This document shows, in pieces, positions 1 to 8,185 of a DNA stretch of 45,738 bases. This DNA comes from Herbiconiux sp. (GTDB taxonomy: Bacteria; Actinomycetota; Actinomycetes; Actinomycetales; Microbacteriaceae). The first letter of the stretch is position 1. Each line of letters opens with the position of its first letter. A program made the translations under genes and the position numbers. The stretch is taken from positions 1 through 45,738 of the forward strand of contig NZ_JAHFUY010000033.1 in the NCBI RefSeq assembly GCF_023264895.1. Reading direction: 5' to 3'. The notes under the pieces are model-generated. The model had not been told where the DNA came from, did no database searches, and saw only the letters and a program-made list of their open reading frames with translations.

Positions 1-500
1 GGGTGCTCCCGCACGAGGTAGCCGGAGCCGAGCACTCCCCCGGCCTCCTCGTCGGCGAAGAACGCCACCACGAGGTCGCGCGCCGGCTGACGGCCGCTGC
101 CCAGGATGCGGTCGAGAGCCGAGATGATCATCGCGTCCATGTTCTTCATGTCGACCGCGCCGCGGCCCCAGAGCATGCCGTCCTTCACGACGCCCTCGAA
201 CGGATCGACCGACCAGTCGGCCGCGATGGCCGGCACCACGTCGGTGTGGCCGTGCACGACGAGGGCGGGCTTCGACGGATCGCGCCCCGGGATGCGGGTG
301 ACGATGCTGGTGCGCCGCGGCTCCGAGTCGAACGACTGCACCGTGAGGCCGAGCCGTTCCAGGTGCGCCGCGAGGTACTCGGCGGCCTCGGTCTCGCCGT
401 TCGACCGGCCCTCGCCGAAGTTCGAGGTGTCGAAGCGGATGAGGTCGCGGGCGATGCGTGCGGTGAGGTCGAGCTCGTCGTTCCCAGGCGTTGGCGTCAT
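1..500 (-). CDS. M20-family zinc metallopeptidase/deacylase, C-terminus outside window
   Basis: Only the first ~166 codons are in the window; the gene runs off the left edge. The ATG lies at 498-500 (reverse). The visible protein has M20/M25/M40 hallmarks: VVHGHTDVVP (residues 81-90, metal-binding His85 and catalytic Asp87), WGRGAVDMKN (111-120, bridging Asp118) and FADEEAGG (148-155, catalytic/metal Glu151-Glu152). Members are dinuclear-zinc amidohydrolases that cleave dipeptides or N-acyl amino acids in the cytoplasm; the substrate cannot be told from this half. A TAGCGT hexamer sits 7 nt before the ATG and there is no clear Shine-Dalgarno, so the mRNA may be leaderless. It is transcribed away from the tRNA-Leu gene. 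Confidence 0.9.
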   Translation of the reverse strand, partial: MTPTPGNDELDLTARIARDLIRFDTSNFGEGRSNGETEAAEYLAAHLERLGLTVQSFDSEPRRTSIVTRIPGRDPSKPALVVHGHTDVVPAIAADWSVDPFEGVVKDGMLWGRGAVDMKNMDAMIISALDRILGSGRQPARDLVVAFFADEEAGGVLGSGYLVREH

Positions 501-507
501 GCCGACC

Positions 508-513
508 ACGCTA
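508..513 (-). promoter_or_regulatory. -10 element TAGCGT of the M20 peptidase (leaderless arrangement)
   Basis: Read on the reverse strand, TAGCGT ends 7 nt before the ATG at 500. That places the expected transcription start at or next to the A of the start codon. The intervening bases (GGTCGGC) are not a good ribosome-binding site. No convincing -35 was seen. Confidence 0.45.
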
Positions 514-539
514 CCCGGCCGCCCGGCGCCGAAGTGGAT

Positions 540-566
540 TTGCGGCCTCCGGATCCGTGCTATCGT
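540..566 (+). promoter_or_regulatory. Putative tRNA-Leu promoter
   Basis: TTGCGG at 540-545 and TATCGT at 561-566 lie upstream of the tRNA with a short 15-bp spacer. They would start transcription about 34 nt before the mature tRNA. The hexamers match the sigma-A consensus only partly. Confidence 0.35.
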
Positions 567-606
567 CTTCTCTTGGCTGGTCGAGCGATCGAACGGCAAG
601 ACACTC

Positions 607-691
607 GTCCGGGTGGCGGAAATGGCAGACGCGCTAGCTTGAGGTGCTAGTGCCCGTATAGGGCGTGGGGGTTCAAGTCCCCCCTCGGACA
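607..691 (+). tRNA. tRNA-Leu (anticodon GAG)
   Basis: An 85-nt class II tRNA with a long variable arm. The acceptor GTCCGGG (607-613) pairs with CTCGGAC (684-690) with one G-U, and the discriminator is A691. The anticodon stem CTAGC/GCTAG encloses loop TTGAGGT with anticodon GAG at 641-643, reading CUC/CUU leucine codons. CTC is heavily used in this window. The T arm carries GTTCAAG. CCA is not encoded. Confidence 0.96.
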
Positions 692-710
692 CACTGGTTG
701 AGACAGTACG

Positions 711-736
711 AAGGCCCGGTCGGAAGACCGGGTCTT
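711..736 (+). terminator. Hairpin terminator after tRNA-Leu
   Basis: CCCGGTC (715-721), loop GGAA, GACCGGG (726-732) form a perfect 7-bp stem. AAGG/TCTT extends it by four more pairs including one G-U. It lies 20 nt after the tRNA and is followed by a short mildly T-rich stretch, as expected for a tRNA terminator. Confidence 0.7.
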
Positions 737-792
737 CTGTCGTTAACAGACTTCCCCTACGCTCAAGGAAAACAGCGAAAGGATTCACTCCC

Positions 793-1293
793 ATGGCAGA
801 TCTCATCGTCATCGCCTTCGACTCCGAGAAGGATGCGGAGGGCGCCTACGAGAAGGTCCAGGAGCTCAACGGCGACCTCATCGTGCAGCTCTCCGGCCTC
901 GCCCTCGTCAAGGTCGACGAAGACGGCAAGACCCACGTCGAGAACCCCGGCGGGGTCGGCAACATCGGTCTGGGAGCGGCGGGTGGAGCCATGTTCGGCA
1001 CCCTCATCGGCATCCTCTTCTTCGTGCCCTTCGTCGGTCTCGTCTTCGGCGGCCTGATGGGCGCGCTGTTCGCCGGCATCGACAAGACCGGCCTGAACAG
1101 CGAGTTCCGGTCGCAGGTCAAGGACCAGGTGAAGGCCGGCAAGTCGGCCGTCGTCATCTACACGACCAAGATCACGGAGGACAAGTTCGCCGCGGCGCTC
1201 GCGCCCTTCAACGGCACCGTCATCAAGACCTCGCTCTCGGAAGAGGACGAGAAGGCACTCATCCACGACCTGTCCGACCAGGCCAAGGCCTGA
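793..1293 (+). CDS. DUF1269 membrane protein with central glycine-rich hairpin
   Basis: This 166-aa protein matches the DUF1269 pattern. A compact N-terminal region opens with MADLIVIAFDSE. A Gly-rich hydrophobic segment (about residues 53-96) has glycine-zipper spacing and could form one or two membrane passes. A charged C-terminal region (about 105-166) follows. Biochemical function is unknown in the family. The ATG at 793 is preceded by GAAAGGA (776-782) with good spacing. It is followed 33 nt later by a molybdopterin-enzyme gene on the same strand; whether they share a transcript is unclear. The call as DUF1269 is by pattern recognition only. Confidence 0.85.
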   Translation: MADLIVIAFDSEKDAEGAYEKVQELNGDLIVQLSGLALVKVDEDGKTHVENPGGVGNIGLGAAGGAMFGTLIGILFFVPFVGLVFGGLMGALFAGIDKTGLNSEFRSQVKDQVKAGKSAVVIYTTKITEDKFAAALAPFNGTVIKTSLSEEDEKALIHDLSDQAKA

Positions 1294-1326
1294 CCCGGAC
1301 CGACCGAGCCACCTGAGGAGAGCACC

Positions 1327-1929
1327 ATGGGAGTCATCACACCGGGATTCTTCGGCCGAGCACGCGAGGCCGACCCGAAGCTGCCGCCGGGGCAGTACGA
1401 GACGAAGGACTTCCCGGTGCTCTCCGCCGGGCCCACCCCGAACATCCACCCCGGCGAGTGGTCGTTCTCGATCACGAACGAGTCGGGCGACGTGAAGCGC
1501 TGGTCGTGGGCGGAGTTCCGCGCCCTTCCCGTGGAGACCGTCGACACCGACATCCACTGCGTCACCCGCTGGTCGAAGTTCGACACCACCTGGCGCGGCG
1601 TCTCGCTCGACACCCTCTTCGAAGACGTCGAGACGGATGCCGGCTACACCATGGCCCACTCCTACGGGGGCTACACCACCAACGTGCCGCTCGAGGACCT
1701 CCTCGACGGCAAGGCCTGGGTGGCGTTCGAGTTCGGCGGCGAGCCGCTCGACCCGGAGCACGGCGGCCCGGCACGCCTCCTCGTGCCGCACCTCTACTTC
1801 TGGAAGAGCGCGAAGTGGGTCACCGGACTCACCCTGCACGACACCGACGAGCTCGGCTTCTGGGAGGTCAACGGGTACCACGCCTACGGCGACCCGTGGA
1901 AAGAGGAGCGCTACTCGTACGATGGGTGA
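1327..1929 (+). CDS. Sulfite-oxidase-like molybdopterin oxidoreductase (cytoplasmic, YedY-like fold)
   Basis: A 200-aa protein of the oxidoreductase molybdopterin-binding family. The expected molybdenum-ligand cysteine is Cys78 in DIHCVTRWSKFD (75-86). LVPHLYFWKSAKW (about 156-168) is another typical stretch. It has no Tat or Sec signal and no heme or dimerisation domain, so it is a minimal soluble version. GAGGAG lies upstream of the ATG. The stop TGA is directly followed by the GTG of a flavin reductase (zero spacing), so the two are probably translationally coupled partners. The reductase would pass electrons to or from this enzyme (inference). The natural substrate is unknown; family members act on sulfite, sulfoxides or oxidised methionine. 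Confidence 0.88.
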   Translation: MGVITPGFFGRAREADPKLPPGQYETKDFPVLSAGPTPNIHPGEWSFSITNESGDVKRWSWAEFRALPVETVDTDIHCVTRWSKFDTTWRGVSLDTLFEDVETDAGYTMAHSYGGYTTNVPLEDLLDGKAWVAFEFGGEPLDPEHGGPARLLVPHLYFWKSAKWVTGLTLHDTDELGFWEVNGYHAYGDPWKEERYSYDG

Positions 1930-2652
1930 GTGAAGTGGAGCATCGCCGAGGTCGTCGGCATCCGTGAAGAGACCCCGACCGCGCGCACGCTGATGCTCCG
2001 CATCCCGGATTGGCCGGGTGCGCTCGCAGGCCAGCACATCGACATCCGCCTCACGGCGCCCGACGGCTACCAGGCCGCGCGCTCCTACTCGCTCTCGTCG
2101 GCTGCCGGCGATCCGGTCGTCTCCGTGAGCGTCGAGCTCATGCCCGACGGGGAGGTCTCCCCCTATCTCGTGCGCGGCGTCTCGGTCGGCGATCAGCTCG
2201 AGGTGATCGGTCCGCTCGGCGGCTGGTTCGTCTGGCGCCCCACCGCACAGCCCGAGCCGCTTCGCCTGATCGGCGGCGGCTCCGGCATCGCACCGCTCAT
2301 GTCGATCCTGCGCACCCACGCCGAGGCGGCGAGCACGGCTCCCGTGCACCTGCTCTACTCGGTGCGCTCCCCCGAGTTCGTGTATTACCGCGACGAGCTC
2401 GCCGAGCTCGCGGCGGCCACGGCTGCCCGGGTCGACATCCAGTACACCCGTCGAGCTCCGGAGGGCTGGGCGGGCGCCCTCGGCCGGATCGATGCCGCGC
2501 GCGTCACGGCGTGGGCAGAGGGCACTGAGGGCTCGGTCGGTGCCTCCAATTACATCTGCGGCCCCACGCCGTTCGTGGAGCTCGCCTCGAACGCGCTCGT
2601 GGCGGCGGGCGCCGATCCCACGACGGTCCGCACCGAGCGCTTCGGCGGCTGA
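1930..2652 (+). CDS. Ferredoxin-reductase-type FAD/NAD(P)H oxidoreductase
   Basis: This 240-aa FNR-superfamily protein has the FAD-binding RSYSLSSA (51-58), the NAD(P)-binding GGGSGIAPLMSIL (115-127) and the C-terminal CGPTPF (210-215). It lacks the 2Fe-2S domain fused in many phthalate-dioxygenase-type reductases, so electrons must leave to a separate acceptor. The start is GTG at 1930, immediately after the stop of the molybdopterin oxidoreductase; GAGGAG inside that gene may serve as ribosome-binding site. The pair looks like a two-component redox enzyme. It converges on the peptide transporter, with 6 bp between the stops. Confidence 0.88.
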   Translation: MKWSIAEVVGIREETPTARTLMLRIPDWPGALAGQHIDIRLTAPDGYQAARSYSLSSAAGDPVVSVSVELMPDGEVSPYLVRGVSVGDQLEVIGPLGGWFVWRPTAQPEPLRLIGGGSGIAPLMSILRTHAEAASTAPVHLLYSVRSPEFVYYRDELAELAAATAARVDIQYTRRAPEGWAGALGRIDAARVTAWAEGTEGSVGASNYICGPTPFVELASNALVAAGADPTTVRTERFGG

Positions 2653-2658
2653 TCCCCG

Positions 2659-4113
2659 CTACCGTACGCCGCTCATCATCTTGCGCACCCACGGGGTGAG
2701 GGCGATGAGCACGCCGCCCACCGCGATGGCCACGAAGCCCGAGATGCCGAAGTAGGGCGGCTCGTTCTTCTCGTCGTAGAAGCCGGCGAGGATGCCCGAG
2801 ATGGCCGTTCCGAGCGCGATGGAGAGGAAGAACAGGGCCACTATCTGCGTCTGGAACACGCGCGGCGCGAGCTTGGTCGAGAGCGACAGGCCCACCGGGG
2901 AGAGCAGCAGCTCGGCGATCGTGAAGACGAACAGGATGCCCACGAGGGCGATCAGGGGCGTTCCGTGCTCGCCGGTGCCGGAGAACGGGATGAACAGCAG
3001 GAATGCGAGCCCCATCACGATCGCCGCGGCGGCGAACTTGTAGGGGGTCGCCGGCTGCTTGGCGCCCCACTTCGTCCAGATCGCGGCGAAGACGCCGGAG
3101 AGGATGATGATGAAGATCGGGTTGATCGACTGCACCCACGCCACCGGCATGGTCCAGCCGAACAGGTCGAGGTTCAGCCGGTCGTTGGCGTAGATGGTCA
3201 CGACCGTGAACTGCTGCTGGTAGAGCGACCAGAACGCCACGCTCGTGATGAACATCGGGATGAACGAGATCACCCGGCGCCGCTCGACCGCGCTCAGCCG
3301 CGAGCTCGAGAGGATGACGGCGAAGAGCGCGATCGCCGCGAGCAGGGTCACGATGGCCACCGCGTCGGCCGAGTTGTCGGCGGTGAGGATGCCCGCGAGG
3401 ATCAGGACGAGCACGACCACGACGCCGGCCACCGCGATGAGCGCCATCTGCAGCCGTCGGCGGCCGGGCAGCGGATTCGGCACCGTCTTCGAGGCGGCGG
3501 GCAGCGACCGCCGGCCGAACGAGTACTGCACGAGGCCGATGGCCATGCCGAGGGCCGCGAGGCCGAAGCCCCAGTGGAAGCCCGCCGAGGTCTGCAGCAG
3601 CCCGGTCAGGAGCGGTCCGAGGAAAGCGCCGAGGTTGATGCCGAGGTAGAAGAGGGAGAACCCGGCGTCGCGCCGGATGTCCTGCTCGCTGTAGAGGGTG
3701 CCGACCACGCTGGTGGCGTTGGCCTTCACTCCCCCGGAGCCGAGGGCGATCAGCACGAGCCCCGCCCCGAGTCCCGCGAAGCCCGGCAGGAGCGACAGCG
3801 CGATGTGCCCGGCCATCACGACGATGGCGCTGAAGAACAGGGTGCGCTCGGCGCCGGCGAGGCGGTCGGCGATCCACGCGCCGAGGATGGTCGCGAGGTA
3901 GACCGCTCCGCCGTAGGCGCCGATGATGCTCACGGCCGTGGGCTTCGGGATGCCGAGGCCGCCCTCGGTGGTGTTGTAGAACATGTAGAGCAGCAGGATG
4001 CCCTGCATGCCGTAGAACGAGAACCGCTCCCACATCTCCACGCCGAACACGTGCACCAGCGAGAAGGGCTGACCGAAGAAGGTGCGTTCCTTCGGGGTCT
4101 CAGTCGTCGTCAT
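2659..4113 (-). CDS. POT/PTR2-family proton-coupled oligopeptide transporter
   Basis: A 484-aa integral membrane protein with about 14 hydrophobic segments. It begins with the POT hallmark ExxERFxYYG as EMWERFSFYG (26-35). The PTR2 signature FSLFYLGINLGAF (152-164) and conserved Lys130 in GSGGVKAN follow. It should import di- and tripeptides using the proton gradient. Length and order match bacterial DtpT/DtpA-like proteins. It is a single gene downstream of a helicase in the same direction. On the reverse strand CACTAT ends about 6 nt before the ATG, so the transcript may be leaderless, though this hexamer is weaker than others in the window. Confidence 0.92.
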   Translation of the reverse strand: MTTTETPKERTFFGQPFSLVHVFGVEMWERFSFYGMQGILLLYMFYNTTEGGLGIPKPTAVSIIGAYGGAVYLATILGAWIADRLAGAERTLFFSAIVVMAGHIALSLLPGFAGLGAGLVLIALGSGGVKANATSVVGTLYSEQDIRRDAGFSLFYLGINLGAFLGPLLTGLLQTSAGFHWGFGLAALGMAIGLVQYSFGRRSLPAASKTVPNPLPGRRRLQMALIAVAGVVVVLVLILAGILTADNSADAVAIVTLLAAIALFAVILSSSRLSAVERRRVISFIPMFITSVAFWSLYQQQFTVVTIYANDRLNLDLFGWTMPVAWVQSINPIFIIILSGVFAAIWTKWGAKQPATPYKFAAAAIVMGLAFLLFIPFSGTGEHGTPLIALVGILFVFTIAELLLSPVGLSLSTKLAPRVFQTQIVALFFLSIALGTAISGILAGFYDEKNEPPYFGISGFVAIAVGGVLIALTPWVRKMMSGVR

Positions 4114-4174
4114 TCCGACATAGTGACACGTCGCCTTCGTCCTGGCGCGCAGGGCGGCACCCCACCTTCGGGGC

Positions 4175-5992
4175 TCAGCGCCCGGCGGCGCTCATCCACT
4201 TGCGCACCGTGACGATGCGCGACTGCAGCTGCGTGACGCTCGCCTGCGCCACCGCGGGCCCGCCGCAGATGCGCCGGAGCTCGGCGTGGATGAGCCCGTG
4301 CGGCTCGTTGGAGGTCTTCGACCAGATGCCCACGAGCGAGTTGAGCAGGCTCCGCTGCTCCTTGAGCGTGCGGTAGAGCGGTGCGGGCACGCCGCCCTCG
4401 TCGGGCGTGTCGGGCTTCGGCGCGGTCTTGGCGTGCTTCTGCTGCCTGGCCTGCCGGTGCTGCAGCAGATCCTTGACCTGCTCGGGCTCGAGGAGGCCCG
4501 GCAGCCCCAGGAAGTCGAGCTCCTCCTCGCTGCCCACCACGGCCTGGAAGCCGAACTCGCCGCCGTCGTAGACCACGCGGTCGAAGGTGGCCTCGGAGCC
4601 GATCGCCTGGAAGCTGAACTCCTCCAGCAGGCTCTCCGACGCCTTCTCCTCGCGGTTGGCGGCGGCCACCATGGCGTCTTCGGGGTTGTAGAAGTCGCCC
4701 TCGGGGTTCGAGCCGTCGTCGCGCTTGTCGAGCGCGTGGTCGCGCTCGAGCTCGAGCTTCTCGGCCAATGCCATGAGCGAGGGCACGTTGGGCAGGAAGA
4801 CCGACGCCGTCTCGCCGCGGCGCCTGGCCCGCACGAAGCGGCCGATCGCCTGGGCGAAGAACAGGGGGGTCGAGGCGCTCGTGGCGTAGACGCCCACGGC
4901 GAGCCGAGGCACGTCGACGCCCTCTGACACCATGCGCACCGCCACCATCCAGCGCGTCGTGCCCTTCGAGTACTGCTCGATCCGGTCTGACGCCTCCTTC
5001 TCGTCCGAGAGCACCACGGTCACGCTCTCGCCCGTGATCGACTCCAGGATGGCGGCGTACGCGCGCGCGACGGTCTGGTCGGTCGCTATGACGAGGCCGC
5101 CCGCATCCGGAATCGCCTGCCGCACCTCGGAGAGCCGCTTGTCGGCGGCGCCGAGCACCTGCGGGATCCAGTCGCCCGCCGGGTCGAGCGCCGTGCGCCA
5201 GGCCTGCGACGTGATGTCTTTCGTGTTGCCCTCGCCGAGGCGGGCCTCCATCTCGTCGCCCACCTTGGTGCGCCAGCGCATGTGGCCGGCGTAGACCATG
5301 AAGAGCACGGGGCGCACCACGCCGTCCTTGAGCGCCCGCCCGTAGCCGTAGGCGTAGTCGCTGCGGGAGACCCGGATGCCGTGCTCGTCGGGCGCGTACT
5401 CCACGAACGGGATGGGCGAGGTGTCGGAGCGGAACGGCGTGCCGGTGAGCGAGAGCCGGCGGGTGGCCGGCTCGAAGGCCTCGCGCACCGCGTCGCCCCA
5501 GCTGAGCGCGTCGCCGCCGTGGTGCACCTCGTCGAGGATGACGAGGGTCTGGGCGCCCTCGGTGAGCTCGCGGTGCAGCGAGGGGCGCGCGGCCACCTGG
5601 GCGTAGGTGAGGGCCACGCCGTGGAAGTGCCGGCCGAAGCGCGACTCGCTGTTCTTGAAACCGGGGTTCAGGCGCACGCCCGCCCGGTCGGCGGCATCGG
5701 CCCACTGCCGCTTGAGGTGCTCGGTGGGCGCCACCACGATCACCCGGTCGACGGTGCGCCGGTGCAGGAGCTCCGAGGCGAGCCGCAGGGCGAAGGTGGT
5801 CTTGCCGGCGCCCGGGGTGGCGGCGGCCAGGAAGTCGCGGGGTTCCCGCTCGAAGTAGGCGGTGAGTGCCTCCTCCTGCCACGCCCGCAGCCGGCCCGCG
5901 GTGCCCCACGGGGCCCGGGCGGGGAACGACGGTGACAGGTGGCCCGCTGCACTCGTTCCGGGAGCCGGTTCGAAGAGGGGGAGATTGGTCAC
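4175..5992 (-). CDS. DEAD/DEAH-box superfamily II helicase
   Basis: A 605-aa ATP-dependent nucleic-acid helicase or translocase. Walker A ATPGAGKTT is at 58-66, motif Ia VAPTEHLKRQW at 88-98, motif II DEVH at 154-157, motif III-like SLTGTP at 181-186, and motif VI QAIGRFVRARR near residue 380. The C-terminal third has acidic and coiled-coil-like segments without a recognised domain. No nuclease or methylase sits beside it, so it is not obviously part of a restriction or defence system. It resembles a stand-alone helicase seen in many actinobacteria. The start is GTG at 5992. TATCCT lies 8 nt upstream and there is no ribosome-binding site. It diverges from the SGNH hydrolase. Confidence 0.87.
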   Translation of the reverse strand: MTNLPLFEPAPGTSAAGHLSPSFPARAPWGTAGRLRAWQEEALTAYFEREPRDFLAAATPGAGKTTFALRLASELLHRRTVDRVIVVAPTEHLKRQWADAADRAGVRLNPGFKNSESRFGRHFHGVALTYAQVAARPSLHRELTEGAQTLVILDEVHHGGDALSWGDAVREAFEPATRRLSLTGTPFRSDTSPIPFVEYAPDEHGIRVSRSDYAYGYGRALKDGVVRPVLFMVYAGHMRWRTKVGDEMEARLGEGNTKDITSQAWRTALDPAGDWIPQVLGAADKRLSEVRQAIPDAGGLVIATDQTVARAYAAILESITGESVTVVLSDEKEASDRIEQYSKGTTRWMVAVRMVSEGVDVPRLAVGVYATSASTPLFFAQAIGRFVRARRRGETASVFLPNVPSLMALAEKLELERDHALDKRDDGSNPEGDFYNPEDAMVAAANREEKASESLLEEFSFQAIGSEATFDRVVYDGGEFGFQAVVGSEEELDFLGLPGLLEPEQVKDLLQHRQARQQKHAKTAPKPDTPDEGGVPAPLYRTLKEQRSLLNSLVGIWSKTSNEPHGLIHAELRRICGGPAVAQASVTQLQSRIVTVRKWMSAAGR

Positions 5993-6000
5993 GATGTTCG

Positions 6001-6006
6001 AGGATA
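6001..6006 (-). promoter_or_regulatory. -10 element TATCCT of the helicase gene
   Basis: Reverse-strand TATCCT lies 8 nt before the GTG start at 5992, with no Shine-Dalgarno between, which predicts a leaderless mRNA. No strong -35 was found. Confidence 0.4.
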
Positions 6007-6063
6007 CCCCGCACGGGTGACACGGGCTTACCCTGGAAGGCGTTCGGAAAGGAGCATCCGCTG

Positions 6064-6852
6064 ATGACCCAGCCCCATCCCTGGCGTCGCTACGTCGCCC
6101 TCGGAGACTCGTTCACGGAGGGCATCGGAGACCCCGAGCCCGAGAGCCCGGGCGGCTACCGCGGCTGGGCCGACCGCGTGGCCGAGACCCTCGCCGTCAC
6201 GGCCGACGGCGAGTTCTCGTACGCCAATCTCGCCATCCGAGGGCGTCTGCTGCAGCAGATCCTCGACGAGCAGGTCGAGCCCGCGCTCGAGCTGAAGCCC
6301 GACCTGATCACCATCTCGGCCGGCGGCAACGACGTCATCCGCCCCGGCACCGATCCGGATGACATCGCCGCGCGCTTCGAGGTCGGCATCCGTCGCCTGA
6401 GGCGGGACGACGCGACCGTCGTGATCTTCACGGGGGTCGACACGAACTTCACGCCGGTGTTCCGGAGCATCCGCGGCAAGGTGGCGATCTTCAACGAGCA
6501 CCTCCGCGTGATCGCCGACCGCTACGACTGCGTGGTCGCCGATCAGTGGGGGCTCAAGGAGATCCAGGACACCCGGCTGTGGTCGGCCGACCGCCTGCAC
6601 CTGAACGCGAAGGGGCACCACGAGGTCGCACGCCTCGTGCTGCGCTCGCTCAACGTCGACAACGACCTGCAGCCGGGCGAGCCGGAACCGCTCCCCCGCA
6701 CGAGCTGGCGTCAGGCGCGGAGCGAAGACCTGATCTGGGCACGGGTGCACTTCGTGCCCTGGGTGCTCCGGCGCATCACGCACCGCTCGAGCGGTGACAA
6801 CGTGGTCGCCAAGCGGCCGCTGGCCGAGCCGATCTTCGTGCCGAAGGACTGA
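6064..6852 (+). CDS. SGNH/GDSL-family hydrolase (lipase/esterase-like)
   Basis: A 262-aa protein with all SGNH blocks. Block I ALGDSFTEG has nucleophile Ser16. Block II has a Gly in IRGR, and block III is SAGGNDV. Block V DRLHLNAKGHHEVA carries the catalytic Asp and His. There is no signal peptide, so it probably acts in the cytoplasm on an ester or acetyl group of unknown identity. The ATG at 6064 is chosen because GGAAAGGAG (6046-6054) lies 9 nt before it; the longer in-frame extension would overlap the divergent helicase. The C-terminal ~60 residues after the hydrolase core are basic and not assigned. Confidence 0.88.
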   Translation: MTQPHPWRRYVALGDSFTEGIGDPEPESPGGYRGWADRVAETLAVTADGEFSYANLAIRGRLLQQILDEQVEPALELKPDLITISAGGNDVIRPGTDPDDIAARFEVGIRRLRRDDATVVIFTGVDTNFTPVFRSIRGKVAIFNEHLRVIADRYDCVVADQWGLKEIQDTRLWSADRLHLNAKGHHEVARLVLRSLNVDNDLQPGEPEPLPRTSWRQARSEDLIWARVHFVPWVLRRITHRSSGDNVVAKRPLAEPIFVPKD

Positions 6853-6854
6853 AC

Positions 6855-6899
6855 GGGCGGCTCGGGCGGCTCGGGCCGCTCGGGCCGGTCAGGCCGCTC
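6855..6899. repeat. Five tandem 9-bp GC-rich repeats
   Basis: The units are GGGCGGCTC (twice), GGGCCGCTC, GGGCCGGTC and AGGCCGCTC, head to tail between two convergent stop codons. Adjacent G and C variants make units complementary to their neighbours, so the array folds (see the hairpin at 6864-6881). It is noncoding in context. Confidence 0.75.
6864..6881. terminator. Hairpin inside the 9-bp repeat array
   Basis: GGGCGGC (6864-6870), loop TCGG, GCCGCTC (6875-6881) gives a 7-bp stem with one G-U. It lies between convergent SGNH hydrolase and D,D-carboxypeptidase stops and could terminate both. There is no T-tract. Confidence 0.45.
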
Positions 6900-6912
6900 G
6901 GGCGCGAGACTC

Positions 6913-8163
6913 TCAGCCGAACAGCCGGCCCGGGTTCGCGAGCCGCCAGCCGAGGTCGGGCCCCTCGAGCGTCTCGGCGAGGGTGAGCGGCACGGTCAGT
7001 TCGCCGCTGCCCAGGGTGACGCCCTCCACGGTGTAGCGGGCGGTGCCCACCTCGTCGCCCGCGGCCGCGCCGTCGACGCGTTCGAGCTCGACGTCGCCCG
7101 CCACGGTCACGTCCGACCACACTGTGGCCGTCACCCCCTCGGCGGCGACCACGTCCGACGACGAGCCCCACGCCGTGGAGTAGCTGCCGAGCACGTCGCC
7201 CGCGGCGACCACCTGCACGGTCTGGAAGCCGCTCTCGGCGCTCTGCAGCAGCGCGAGCACCGACGCCTGCAGCGAGTCCGTGTCGGCGGCACCGAGCACC
7301 ACGCCCACGAGCTGCAGCGTCTGCCCCTCCACCACGTAGTCGGCCGAGAAGAGCAGACAGAAGCCGGCCTCGTCGGTCGTGCCCGTCTTCACGCCGTCGA
7401 TGCCCGCGGTGCCGATGAGGGTGTTGGAGTTCTCGACCGCACCGAGCTGGGGAAGCTCGAGGGCCGCGGTGCCGACGATCTCGCTGAGCGCGGGGTCGGC
7501 CTGCACGAGCCCGGCGAGCGTCAGCAGGTCGGCGGTGGTGCTCCGCGATCCGGGGTTCAGGCCCGACGGGTCGACGACGGCCGTGCCCGTGAGGCCGTTC
7601 TCCGCGAGCCACGCCGTGGCCGCCGCCAGATAGGAGGCGGTGTCGCCGAAGGCCCAGTTGGTGAGCGTGAAGGCGTAGTTGTTGGCCGACTCGAGCATCA
7701 TGATCTCGATCACCTCGCGCTCGGTGAGCACCTGACCGGGGTACACGGATGCCCAGGAGCCGTTCTCGGCGATCGTCGCCTGCAGAAGGGCCTCGTCGGC
7801 CGCCGTCATGGTGAGCTGCGGCCCCTCCTCGCCCTCGCCGAGCGGCATCTCGTCGAGCACCACGAGGGCGGTGATCGACTTCGTGATGCTCGCGATGGGA
7901 ACCGACTCGGTGCTGCCGCTCTGGCCGAGCATCCGGGCCCGGCCGTCGGTCACGAGACCGATCGCGCTCGAGCCCTGACCGGGCGTGGCGAGGGCGACGG
8001 GCGGCGTGACGACCGGCTCCGCGGCGGCCACGGCGGCGGATGCCGCGGGCACGGGAGCGAGGATCGCGACCGGCAGGTAGGTCAGGAGGAGGGCCAGGAT
8101 GAGCAGGCCCGAGCCCACCACGATCCGCCGGCGCCGATAGACGGCAGGGCTCGCGGGACTCAC
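6913..8163 (-). CDS. D-alanyl-D-alanine carboxypeptidase (S11 penicillin-binding protein)
   Basis: A 416-aa low-molecular-weight PBP. A basic N-terminus and one hydrophobic segment (about 14-37) anchor or export it, followed by an Ala/Pro linker and the serine peptidase domain. The catalytic motifs are all present: SITK (92-95, nucleophile Ser92), SAN (159-161) and KTG (259-261). It trims the terminal D-Ala from peptidoglycan stem peptides outside the membrane. The region after residue ~300 resembles the beta-rich C-terminal domain of S11 enzymes. The GTG start at 8163 lies 6 nt after a reverse TAGGAT hexamer, so the mRNA may be leaderless. It is the next gene after the amino-acid permease on the same strand, 22 bp apart. 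Confidence 0.92.
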   Translation of the reverse strand: MSPASPAVYRRRRIVVGSGLLILALLLTYLPVAILAPVPAASAAVAAAEPVVTPPVALATPGQGSSAIGLVTDGRARMLGQSGSTESVPIASITKSITALVVLDEMPLGEGEEGPQLTMTAADEALLQATIAENGSWASVYPGQVLTEREVIEIMMLESANNYAFTLTNWAFGDTASYLAAATAWLAENGLTGTAVVDPSGLNPGSRSTTADLLTLAGLVQADPALSEIVGTAALELPQLGAVENSNTLIGTAGIDGVKTGTTDEAGFCLLFSADYVVEGQTLQLVGVVLGAADTDSLQASVLALLQSAESGFQTVQVVAAGDVLGSYSTAWGSSSDVVAAEGVTATVWSDVTVAGDVELERVDGAAAGDEVGTARYTVEGVTLGSGELTVPLTLAETLEGPDLGWRLANPGRLFG

Positions 8164-8169
8164 CCGCCC

Positions 8170-8175
8170 ATCCTA
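8170..8175 (-). promoter_or_regulatory. -10 element TAGGAT of the D,D-carboxypeptidase gene
   Basis: Reverse TAGGAT lies 6 nt before the GTG at 8163. It is in the 22-bp gap after the permease stop, which suggests the carboxypeptidase has its own start site. Confidence 0.38.
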
Positions 8176-8185
8176 GCCAGCGCTG

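Noticed and set aside
4158-4175. Terminator after the helicase gene
   Set aside because: Only a 4-bp CCCC/GGGG stem was found, too weak to call.
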